Shown: one piece after another, positions 18,638-25,791 of the stretch | How the letters are laid out: each line of letters opens with the position of its first letter | How positions within the stretch are numbered: the stretch's first letter is position 1 | DNA from: Sediminicola sp035798135 | GTDB taxonomy: Bacteria > Bacteroidota > Bacteroidia > Flavobacteriales > Flavobacteriaceae | Reading direction: 5' to 3' | Length of the DNA: 64,000 bases | Assembly: GCA_035798135.1 (NCBI GenBank) | Contig: JAPFBR010000002.1 | Span: 496,001-560,000 of the forward strand | Translations under genes and position numbers: made by a program | The notes under the pieces: model-generated | The model's database searches: none | Told to the model about the DNA's origin: nothing | Seen by the model: only the letters and a program-made list of their open reading frames with translations

Positions 18638-19585
18638 ATGTTAGCTAGAGTTGCGAATAACCTTTTCTGGATGGGGCGTTACATAGAGCGTGCCGAACAC
18701 TTGGCCAGATATTTAAATGTAAATTATTTTTCCTCCTTGGATGCCCCTAACGAGTTGTCCCAGTCCAGACAGTTCGTACTGCGGTCCATGATGTTTTTTG
18801 TTGGTGAACCCATTCAGGATAAATCAGTGGTGTTGGACGAGGAGGAAGTCCTATATAATATTGGACTTAATCCCGATATGCCCTACTCCATCATCAATAA
18901 TGTGAAATTAGCAAGGGAAAATGCAAATAGTGCTCGCGATTTAATATCTACAGAGCTCTATGAGGCCATCAACAAGTTCTACCATTTTGTAATCAGTTAT
19001 TGTAGGGACGATTTCAAAAAAAAGGGGTTGTACGATTTCACCATGAACATCGCGGAAATGACCGCAATATTGAGAGGTAAGATCAGGGGCACACTACTCC
19101 ATGACGAGGTATATGCCATAACCATGCTGGGCCTTAACTTAGAAAGAGCTACCCAAGTAATTAGGATCATTAATTCTAAATATAATGATGCCGTGGAGGC
19201 CAAAGGTAATTACGGGGACAAAATAAGTAATAGCTTTGAATGGATTACCTTATTGAAATGTGTTGAATCCTACGATATGATGAGGCGGTTTTACAAAAAG
19301 ACACCCAACAGCATTTGCACTTTGGAATTTTTAATTTTAAACCCAGATTGCCCAAGATCTGTTATCAACAGTATCAATCAAGTGTATAAACACATCAAGG
19401 TGTTGGACGAATCAAAGAATCCGGATAAAAATTCGACCGCCTTTTTAATCAGCAAGGTAAAAGGGGAATATGAGTTTAAATTTGCAGAAGAAATTGAGGA
19501 GGATATTCAAGGTTTTATTGAAAACATTCTCAATAGTTTGGTGCAAATAAGCCAGAAAATGGAAAATGAATTTTTTAACTATTGA
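18638..19585 (+). CDS. Alpha-E domain-containing protein (DUF403)
   Basis: 315 aa, almost entirely alpha-helical, opening with MLARVANNLFWMGRYIERAEH, the unmistakable signature of the alpha-E/DUF403 family. Other family stretches are ENANSARDLIS and the C-terminal helical bundle. It always travels with the circularly permuted ATP-grasp protein and is thought to be a partner or peptide-binding subunit, but no activity has been shown. Nine bp behind the ATP-grasp gene. Its stop region overlaps the -33 element of a promoter for the next gene. Confidence 0.92.
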   Translation: MLARVANNLFWMGRYIERAEHLARYLNVNYFSSLDAPNELSQSRQFVLRSMMFFVGEPIQDKSVVLDEEEVLYNIGLNPDMPYSIINNVKLARENANSARDLISTELYEAINKFYHFVISYCRDDFKKKGLYDFTMNIAEMTAILRGKIRGTLLHDEVYAITMLGLNLERATQVIRIINSKYNDAVEAKGNYGDKISNSFEWITLLKCVESYDMMRRFYKKTPNSICTLEFLILNPDCPRSVINSINQVYKHIKVLDESKNPDKNSTAFLISKVKGEYEFKFAEEIEEDIQGFIENILNSLVQISQKMENEFFNY

Positions 19586-19610
19586 TTAATAAAGCATTGA
19601 CTTACTTTTG
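19582..19610 (+). promoter_or_regulatory. Putative internal promoter for the transglutaminase-like gene
   Basis: TTG (19582-19584), an 18-nt spacer and TACTTTTG (19603-19610) fit the flavobacterial promoter consensus well. The predicted start is about 13 nt before the ATG at 19629. The TTG overlaps the stop codon of the alpha-E gene. Confidence 0.5.
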
Positions 19611-19628
19611 TCGATACAATACCAACAG

Positions 19629-20480
19629 ATGTCCTTTGAATATACAGTGACCTATAAGGCCGAAAACAAATATGAGAACCACGTAGAAGATGCTGCCTGG
19701 CAATTCTTGATTGTCCCCGAAAATAATGAAACCCAAGAATTGATCAAAGCGGATTTTGAGAATTCCCTTAATGCCAAATTTGAGTATTCCACCAATGGTT
19801 TAGGTTTTCAAACCATTAGGGTATCTCCCAAACAAAGTTTTCAAAATATAAACTTCAAGGGATCTTTTAAACTGACAAAGAAAAGTTTTAATCCTTTTGA
19901 CCATATTCCGATTTTCGAAATAGCAGAAAATTATAAGGAAATAAACGGTTTGGATTTTAAGGCAGATTTTGAGCCCTATTTGCGCAAAACTCCCTATACT
20001 TTGCTGCCTAAAGCAGTTGAGGATATTTTTAAATTTGATACCGCGGTCAGCATCTTTGAAAATCTACAGCAGTTAAATCATTGGGTATACCTCTATATTC
20101 ATTTTAAAACTGGGGTCACAGATGTTGACACCAAATTGGAGGAAGTTCTAAAAAAGAAAGAGGGTGTATGTCAAGATTTTGCCCATCTTTTCTGTGCACT
20201 GGCTAGGGCCAATCAAATTCCCGCCCGTTATGTTTCCGGCTATCTGCACCAAGGAATTGGTTATTTTGGGGATTCTCAGATGCACGCATGGGCAGAATGC
20301 TTTATTCCAGAAGCAGGGTGGATAGGTTTTGACCCTACTAATGACCTGTTGGTCAATGACAACCATATAAAAGTTGCCCATGGAAAGGATTACAACGATT
20401 GTTCCCCTTTGAAAGGCGTTGTATATGCCCTAGGGAAGAATGAGACCATGCATACTGTGGAAGTGCAGTCCCAACAATAA
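19629..20480 (+). CDS. Transglutaminase-like cysteine protease-fold protein
   Basis: 283 aa from the ATG at 19629; the frame can be extended seven codons to a TTG at 19608, but that codon lies within a good promoter -7 box, which favours the ATG. An N-terminal beta-sandwich domain (Bact_transglu_N-like, YTVTYKAENKYENHV) is followed by the transglutaminase core with cysteine in EGVCQDFAH (about 180), histidine in MHAWAECF (about 220) and aspartate in GFDPTND (about 240). The complete triad suggests a peptidase or amidase. Third member of the ATP-grasp/alpha-E trio; possibly the hydrolase that removes or trims what the ligase makes. Confidence 0.92.
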   Translation: MSFEYTVTYKAENKYENHVEDAAWQFLIVPENNETQELIKADFENSLNAKFEYSTNGLGFQTIRVSPKQSFQNINFKGSFKLTKKSFNPFDHIPIFEIAENYKEINGLDFKADFEPYLRKTPYTLLPKAVEDIFKFDTAVSIFENLQQLNHWVYLYIHFKTGVTDVDTKLEEVLKKKEGVCQDFAHLFCALARANQIPARYVSGYLHQGIGYFGDSQMHAWAECFIPEAGWIGFDPTNDLLVNDNHIKVAHGKDYNDCSPLKGVVYALGKNETMHTVEVQSQQ

Positions 20481-20521
20481 ATTACCTTGCCCTTTTCCAT
20501 AAAAATCAAAAAAAAGAACCC

Positions 20522-20529
20522 TATTTTTG
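20522..20529 (+). promoter_or_regulatory. Putative -7 box of prfB
   Basis: TATTTTTG fits TAnnTTTG, 16 bp before the prfB ATG at 20546. No TTG at the right distance is visible. Confidence 0.3.
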
Positions 20530-20545
20530 AGTCAAATTATAGCAG

Positions 20546-21647
20546 ATGATAACTACAGACCATTATAAGAGTCTCATAGATCGCCTTGGTGCGTTAAGGA
20601 GGTATCTTTGACATTGATGCCAAGCTTGTCGAAATAGAAAACGAAGAAGAAAAAACACTGGAATCCAATTTTTGGGACAACCCTCAAAAAGCCCAGGCCC
20701 ATATGAAATTGATCCAATCCAAAAAACAATGGGTTGACGATTTCAATGCGGCAAAATTACTTTTAACCGATCTGGAGGTTCTTATAGAATTTCAAAAAGA
20801 AGGTGCAATTCCCGAAGAAGAAGTACAACAGCATTACGACAAAATAGTTGAGGCTATGGAAAACCTCGAATTCAAGAACATGCTTTCCGATGAAGGAGAT
20901 GACCTTAGTGCCGTATTACAAATAACTGCCGGCGCCGGAGGTACAGAAAGTTGCGATTGGGCCGCTATGTTAATGCGTATGTATTTAATGTGGTGCGAAA
21001 AAAATGGGTACAAGGTTAAGGAAGTCAATTATCAAGGAGGGGATGTTGCCGGAATAAAAACGGTCACCTTGGAAATTGAGGGTGATTTTGCCTTTGGATG
21101 GCTAAAAGGAGAAAACGGGGTGCATAGATTGGTGCGCATATCCCCTTTTGACAGCAATGCCAAAAGGCACACCTCCTTTGCCTCTGTGTATGTATACCCT
21201 CTGGCCGACGATAGCATCGAAATAGATATCAATCCGGCTGACATTTCTTGGGCCTTTGCCAGATCTGGCGGTGCTGGGGGACAAAATGTTAACAAGGTGG
21301 AGACAAAAGCTATTCTAACCCACCATCCTACAGGAATTGTGGTCCACAATTCGGAAACAAGATCCCAATTGGAAAATAGGGAGAACGCCATGCGTCTGCT
21401 TAAATCGCAGTTATACGAAATAGAATTGCGCAAAAGACAGGCTGCACGTAATGAAATTGAGGCATCGAAAATGAAAATAGAATGGGGCTCTCAGATTAGA
21501 AATTACGTGATGCACCCCTACAAGCTTGTAAAGGATGTTCGGACTGGAGAGGAAACAGGGAACATAGATGCCGTTATGGATGGCCAGATCAGCCGATTTC
21601 TAAAGGCCTTCCTCATGATGATGGGGCAAAAAGAGGAATCTAATTAA
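20546..21647 (+). CDS. prfB: Peptide chain release factor 2, expressed through a programmed +1 frameshift
   Basis: Starts at the ATG at 20546 (MITTDHYKSLIDRLGALRRYL), reaches an in-frame TGA at 20609-20611 after 21 codons, and continues in the +1 frame from GAC at 20610, giving about 366 aa, the usual RF2 length. The second frame has RF2-specific ISPFDSNAK (the SPF stop-codon reading motif, for UGA/UAA) and SGGAGGQNVNKVETKA (GGQ, catalysing peptidyl-tRNA hydrolysis). The frameshift is autoregulatory: low RF2 lets the ribosome slip at CUU-UGA. It is not a broken gene. Simple ORF calling from the internal ATG at 20703 would miss the first 52 residues. Confidence 0.97.
20597..20612 (+). promoter_or_regulatory. 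prfB programmed +1 frameshift site
   Basis: AGGAGG (20597-20602), TAT, CTT and in-frame TGA followed by C (20606-20612) read AGGAGGTATCTTTGAC. This is the canonical arrangement: an internal Shine-Dalgarno-like element three bases before the CUU slippery codon and a UGA-C stop context. Confidence 0.96.
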
Positions 21648-21746
21648 TCTAAAATCAGAAATGATTATTATAAGCTGTAAGGAAATTAAAAGCAATTAGA
21701 CTATTTCCAACCAATATCAGAAAAGTTGAACCATAATACATAAGTT

Positions 21747-22088
21747 ATGATCAAAATTTATCATAATCCCAGATGTAGCAAGTCTAGGCAGGCCTTGGAT
21801 TTATTAAAAGATTCGGGCAAGGAGTATGAAGTTGTTAAATATTTAGAAGACATACCTACCAAAGAGGAACTCAGGGAAGTCTTGAACTGCCTATCCCTGA
21901 AGGCAGAACATTTGGTCCGCAAAAATGAACCAATTTGGAAAGAAAAGTTTAGAGGAAAGCTACTTTCCGAAGAGGACATAATCAATGCAATGATAACCTA
22001 TCCAAAACTCATAGAAAGACCCATTATAATAGATGGTGGTAAAGCCATTATTGGGCGACCACCAGAAAAGGTAAACGAACTGCTCTAA
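21747..22088 (+). CDS. ArsC/Spx family protein (arsenate reductase-like)
   Basis: 113 aa, thioredoxin-fold. The N-terminal MIKIYHNPRCSKSRQAL contains the single catalytic cysteine of the glutaredoxin-dependent ArsC family (N-P-R-C-S-K-S-R), and the C-terminal RPIIIDGGKAIIGRPPEKV is the family's arsenate-binding tail. Length and motifs match ArsC/YffB proteins. It has no arsenite pump or regulator nearby, so a general reductase role like YffB cannot be excluded. Stands alone after prfB. Confidence 0.88.
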   Translation: MIKIYHNPRCSKSRQALDLLKDSGKEYEVVKYLEDIPTKEELREVLNCLSLKAEHLVRKNEPIWKEKFRGKLLSEEDIINAMITYPKLIERPIIIDGGKAIIGRPPEKVNELL

Positions 22089-22155
22089 ATCTTCAAATTA
22101 TTTTTGAATAAGATTTTTGCGTTATTGATTAACAATCTTTAACGTCCTTTTTAAC

Positions 22156-22207
22156 TAAGCCGTTTTAGTTGAATGTTATTTAACATACATTTAACCAAAG
22201 CGGCTTA
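22156..22207. promoter_or_regulatory. 52-bp imperfect dyad upstream of the secreted protein/TonB receptor pair
   Basis: The arms TAAGCCG (22156-22162) and CGGCTTA (22201-22207) are perfectly complementary, and pairing continues inward (TTTTAGTTGAATGT against ACATTTAACCAAAG) with three mismatches, two of which would be G-U pairs in RNA. It sits just upstream of a TATTTTTG -7 box. It may be an operator for a dimeric regulator or a stem-loop. Confidence 0.6.
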
Positions 22208-22217
22208 AACCTTCCTG

Positions 22218-22225
22218 TATTTTTG
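22218..22225 (+). promoter_or_regulatory. Putative -7 box of the Asn/Gly-rich secreted protein gene
   Basis: TATTTTTG, 23 bp before the ATG at 22249. No TTG at -33; that position is occupied by the right arm of the 52-bp dyad, suggesting regulated initiation. Confidence 0.42.
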
Positions 22226-22248
22226 GGCTCTAACAAATCAATAAAGAT

Positions 22249-22722
22249 ATGGAGACCAAGAATAAGTACATTTTCACGGTATTAATTATACTCTTTTCAA
22301 CCACCTTAATTCAGGCACAATACGGCTATGGCAACAGGAATGGGAATGGGAATGGGAATAATAGATATGGAAATAGACAGAGCAATATTCCACAAAGCCA
22401 ACAAACTCCGGAAAAAGTGGAACCATTGACTGCCGAAGAAATGGTAGATACCCAAATGCCAGCCATTGCAGAGGCTTTGGAATTGAACGAATTCGAAAAG
22501 GCAGTGGTCAGTACTACCCTTGTTAAATATATGCAACAGCGAATTGAGCTTCAAATCTTACAATTGGAGACCGATAAAATGAAGGAAGCCTACGAGAGGA
22601 TAAATTTAAACCAGGATGCAGAGTTGAAAGCAGGTCTGCCCGAAGAAAAATATGAAGCCTTTTTGAATTTGAAGGAAGATGGTTTCAGAAAAACAAAACG
22701 AAAAAGGAAAAAGAAGAATTAA
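22249..22722 (+). CDS. Secreted Asn/Gly-rich hypothetical protein
   Basis: 157 aa, not recognised beyond similar flavobacterial hypotheticals. A signal peptide (about residues 1-23, ending LIQAQ) is followed by a low-complexity stretch YGYGNRNGNGNGNNRYGN (about 25-42) encoded by near-identical GGGAAT hexamers, then a helical segment rich in Glu/Leu (about 60-145) and a strongly basic tail (KTKRKRKKKN). The helical part is loosely reminiscent of periplasmic CpxP/Spy-type proteins, but I do not claim homology. It is 22 bp ahead of a TonB-type beta-barrel gene, so the two are probably co-transcribed and may work together in the envelope. Confidence 0.75.
   Translation: METKNKYIFTVLIILFSTTLIQAQYGYGNRNGNGNGNNRYGNRQSNIPQSQQTPEKVEPLTAEEMVDTQMPAIAEALELNEFEKAVVSTTLVKYMQQRIELQILQLETDKMKEAYERINLNQDAELKAGLPEEKYEAFLNLKEDGFRKTKRKRKKKN
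22337..22360 (+). repeat. GGGAAT hexamer repeat inside the secreted-protein gene
   Basis: Four near-perfect GGGAAT units in tandem encode the NGNGNGN stretch. The unit length is a multiple of three, so copy changes would alter length but not the frame. Confidence 0.7.
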
Positions 22723-22744
22723 AATCTAAGACGCAAGCCAAGCT

Positions 22745-25231
22745 ATGAAAAAACTAATACCATTGTTGCTTATTCTAACCACAACCTTAACCTATGGCCA
22801 AAGACAACAGCGCACATCGGAACTTGTAACAATATCGGGTACGGTGTTGGACAAAGAATATAATAAGCCTTTGGAATATGCCACTTTAATATTGCAAAGC
22901 GTTAAAAATCCGGAAAAGGTTACAGGAGGAATAACTGACATAAATGGTAAGTTTAGTGTAGAGACAGAGCCTGGAATGTATAATATTCGATTAGAATATA
23001 TATCCTATATTACCTTCCGCTTGGATAACCAAAGAATAACTTCTTCCAAGGATCTTGGGACCATAAAATTGGGGATCAATGTAGAGCAATTGGAAGCTGT
23101 AGAGGTTGTAGGAGAAAAAACTACAGTTGAAGTTAGGCTCGACAAAAAAATATATAACATAGGGAAAGACATTACTACCAGTGGAGCTAGTGTGAGCGAT
23201 GCACTGAACAATGTGCCTTCCGTTAATGTAGATGTTGATGGGGCCATTAGCCTTCGAGGCAATGAAAATGTACGAATCCTAATCAATGGGAGACCTTCAG
23301 CCTTGGCTGGTTTTGGTTCTACCGATGCCTTACGCCAAATACCTGCAGATGCCATAGATAAGGTTGAGGTAATTACCAGCCCTTCTGCTAGATATGACGC
23401 TGAGGGTACCGCTGGGATCTTGAATATCATCCTTAAAAAGGAGAAAACGCTTGGCTTTAATGGATCCATCAATACCAGTATTGGATATCCAACTGCAAGT
23501 CAAATCAGTTCAAACCTAAATCTACGTACCGATAAGTTTAATATATTCAATACCCTAGGGTATAGTTATAGGCGTCCACCTGGAGGAGGATTCTTTGATA
23601 ATACATATGCCAATGGAAATTTTGATAGGATCATCGAAAACCGTGAGATCCTAAGGGAAGACCTCGGGTTTAATATGAACATTGGACTAGAATATTTTAT
23701 CACGGATAAGTCTTCTATTACCGGTAGTTATTTCGCCCGGATTTCCGATGAGAAAGATGTTACGGAAAATGACAGTAAACGATTTGTAGGGACCGACATA
23801 ACCAGTAGAACATTTAGGAGTGAAGACGAAAGTCAGGACGATAAAAGTAATCAACTTGCTCTGAACTATGTCAACAGATTGGATGATGATGGTCAAAAAT
23901 TAACTGCCGATCTGCAATACTCCTTTGATAATGAAGATGTTTTCACTGTGATACAGGAGAACAACACCTTTCCCAATGATAATTTGTTGGCCCTTGAAAA
24001 CGTTTACGAAATAGAAAATCAAAAAGAATTTCTCTTCCAGACAGATTATGTCCTACCTATGGGCGATGCCCAGTTTGAAGTAGGGTATCGTGGTAATTTT
24101 GAAGAGTCCATCAATGATTACAAATTAGATACCCTGAACCAAAATTCTGGGCAATTTGATAGAAACCGAAATCTGACCAACGTATTTACATATAATGAAA
24201 ATGTAAATGCCCTATATAGCCAGTATGGAAACAAGTTTGGAAAATTCTCTTTTCTATTTGGCCTGCGTTTGGAAAACACCCAGTTGAAAGGCAAGGTTGA
24301 TTCAGAATTTGATCAACAAGCCTTGGAAGAAATCATTGGAGGAGATGTTGATGTGAATTTTGACAAAAACTACCTTGGCCTTTTCCCTACCTTAAATTTA
24401 ATATTTGAGATTGCCGAGAGGGAAAATATAACCTTGGGGTATAACAGAAGGATCAACAGGCCAAGGGGTTGGTTTATTAACCCTTTTCCATCCAGATCCA
24501 GTCGGACAAACGTGTTCCAAGGAAACCCTGATCTAGACCCTGCCTATGCCAATGCTTTTGACCTGGGTTATTTAAAAAGATGGGAGAAATTGACTTTAAC
24601 CTCCTCCATTTATTACCAAAAAGAAACCAATTCCTTTGAAAGGGTACAAGAGGAGACCGGGGAAGTTACAGCCGACGGGATACGCATTATTCGTACCATT
24701 CCCATTAACCTATCCACGAATGAAAGAATTGGAGCGGAAGCAGGGGTTTTGTACAACCCAAATAAATGGTTGCGCCTGAACTGGAGCTTTAATTTCTTCC
24801 AATTTGCCACTGAAGGTGTTTTCAACAACGTGGATTATGGTACAGAAAACACCAGCTGGTTTACGAGATTTAGTGCTAAGGTATCTTTACCTGCCAAAAT
24901 TGATTGGCAAACAAATGCATTTTATCGTGGTCCCAGTCAAAATTCCCAGACAAAAAATGAAGGAATTTTTTCTTTGAATTTGGCCTTTAGCAAAGATATT
25001 ATGGGAGACAAGGGAACACTGGCCTTTAATATAAGTGATCTATTGAATACCAGAAAAAGAAGCTCTTTTACCGAGACCGACTTTTTTACTTCGGACAGTG
25101 AGTTTCAATGGCGACAAAGACAATTTAATCTATCGTTTGTATACCGTTTTAACCAACCTAAAGGCAAACAAAATGGGAAACGCAATGGCATGCCGGATGA
25201 TGAAGAAAGAGATTATGGAGGGGGCGCCTAA
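22745..25231 (+). CDS. Outer-membrane beta-barrel protein with carboxypeptidase-like and plug domains (TonB-dependent receptor, OMP_b-brl_3 family)
   Basis: 828 aa. Signal peptide (MKKLIPLLLILTTTLTYGQ), then a CarboxypepD_reg-like domain (about 28-120; ISGTVLDKEYNKPLEYATL, GKFSVETEPGMYNIRL), a plug domain (about 130-235; ALNNVPSVNVDVDGAISLRG, RILINGRPSAL, VEVITSPSARYDAEGTAGI) and a C-terminal barrel of about 590 residues. This is the architecture of the 'outer membrane beta-barrel family' (PF14905), TonB-dependent-receptor-like but lacking an obvious TonB box. The substrate is unknown. It is immediately behind the Asn/Gly-rich secreted protein and ends at a strong terminator. Confidence 0.92.
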   Translation: MKKLIPLLLILTTTLTYGQRQQRTSELVTISGTVLDKEYNKPLEYATLILQSVKNPEKVTGGITDINGKFSVETEPGMYNIRLEYISYITFRLDNQRITSSKDLGTIKLGINVEQLEAVEVVGEKTTVEVRLDKKIYNIGKDITTSGASVSDALNNVPSVNVDVDGAISLRGNENVRILINGRPSALAGFGSTDALRQIPADAIDKVEVITSPSARYDAEGTAGILNIILKKEKTLGFNGSINTSIGYPTASQISSNLNLRTDKFNIFNTLGYSYRRPPGGGFFDNTYANGNFDRIIENREILREDLGFNMNIGLEYFITDKSSITGSYFARISDEKDVTENDSKRFVGTDITSRTFRSEDESQDDKSNQLALNYVNRLDDDGQKLTADLQYSFDNEDVFTVIQENNTFPNDNLLALENVYEIENQKEFLFQTDYVLPMGDAQFEVGYRGNFEESINDYKLDTLNQNSGQFDRNRNLTNVFTYNENVNALYSQYGNKFGKFSFLFGLRLENTQLKGKVDSEFDQQALEEIIGGDVDVNFDKNYLGLFPTLNLIFEIAERENITLGYNRRINRPRGWFINPFPSRSSRTNVFQGNPDLDPAYANAFDLGYLKRWEKLTLTSSIYYQKETNSFERVQEETGEVTADGIRIIRTIPINLSTNERIGAEAGVLYNPNKWLRLNWSFNFFQFATEGVFNNVDYGTENTSWFTRFSAKVSLPAKIDWQTNAFYRGPSQNSQTKNEGIFSLNLAFSKDIMGDKGTLAFNISDLLNTRKRSSFTETDFFTSDSEFQWRQRQFNLSFVYRFNQPKGKQNGKRNGMPDDEERDYGGGA

Positions 25232-25252
25232 TAGCACCTGTTTTAATAATTT

Positions 25253-25288
25253 AAAAAAAGGGAAGCCAGTCGGCTTCCTTTTTTTTTG
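25253..25288 (+). terminator. Intrinsic terminator of the TonB receptor gene
   Basis: GGAAGCC (25261-25267) / GGCTTCC (25272-25278), a 4-nt loop, an A-run before and ten T's after. Strong rho-independent terminator 30 bp past the stop. Confidence 0.9.
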
Positions 25289-25467
25289 CCTATAAACTTC
25301 AAAAACAAATCGTTATGATTGTGTATTACTATTCGGATATGGATTTCCCTTTAGAAAATTTTAAATGACCATTGAAACCAAATTGACCATCCTATATTTA
25401 AATTACCTTTTTGGAATTTAAGGTTAAACTTGGTGTGACAACTTCAAATATGTTTAAGGGATAAAAC

Positions 25468-25496
25468 AAAAAAGAAGCCAAAAGGCTTCTTTTTTT
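25468..25496. terminator. Intrinsic terminator at the end of the 57-aa membrane protein gene
   Basis: GAAGCC (25474-25479) / GGCTTC (25484-25489), loop AAAA, flanked by A- and T-runs. It overlaps the stop codon of the minus-strand small gene, and it can work from both sides. Confidence 0.8.
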
Positions 25497-25668
25497 ATTC
25501 GTTGCGTTTCGCTTTTTTGGCGTCGCGTTTTTCTTTCAAGAATTCCAACAATGTACCACCCAACCAATAAGGAATAACAAAGGTCAATAGAAATATCATT
25601 AACCAAAATCCAATGGTAAGTATCGTTAAAAATGCTAAGAAACCTAAGTACTGCTCGAATTCAAACAT
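25495..25668 (-). CDS. 57-aa small membrane protein, unrecognised
   Basis: ATG at 25668, TAA at 25495-25497. The product is MFEFEQYLGFLAFLT..., with one or two hydrophobic helices (about residues 8-38, rich in Leu/Ile/Phe/Trp) and a strongly basic tail ending KEKRDAKKAKRNE, consistent with an inner-membrane protein with a cytoplasmic positive tail. Support for it being real: a good promoter-like sequence upstream (25691-25722), an intrinsic terminator right at its stop, and sensible membrane-protein composition. No family recognised. It is divergent from fumC. Confidence 0.65.
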   Translation of the reverse strand: MFEFEQYLGFLAFLTILTIGFWLMIFLLTFVIPYWLGGTLLEFLKEKRDAKKAKRNE

Positions 25669-25690
25669 GAGTGATAAATTTTAACGTTAA

Positions 25691-25722
25691 CAAAGATACT
25701 TTGAAATAGGTATATACTACAA
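25691..25722 (-). promoter_or_regulatory. Putative promoter of the 57-aa membrane protein gene
   Basis: Minus strand: TTG (25722-25720), 21-nt spacer, TATCTTTG (25698-25691). Fits the Bacteroidota consensus, about 22 bp before the ATG at 25668. Confidence 0.42.
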
Positions 25723-25761
25723 ATCAAAATCGAAAAAAATGGAAATAAATTGGCAAAGCAG

Positions 25762-25769
25762 TACCTTTG
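25762..25769 (+). promoter_or_regulatory. Putative -7 box of fumC
   Basis: TACCTTTG fits TAnnTTTG and lies 22 bp before the fumC ATG at 25792. No properly spaced TTG. Confidence 0.38.
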
Positions 25770-25791
25770 TGGGAAACAAAACCACTTTAAT

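Noticed and set aside
20703..21647. Release factor starting at the internal ATG at 20703
   Set aside because: Would lose the first 52 residues; the frameshift site at 20597-20612 shows the true start at 20546.
21747..22088. Arsenic resistance operon
   Set aside because: Only the ArsC-like gene is present; no arsR, acr3 or arsB neighbour, so I did not call an operon.
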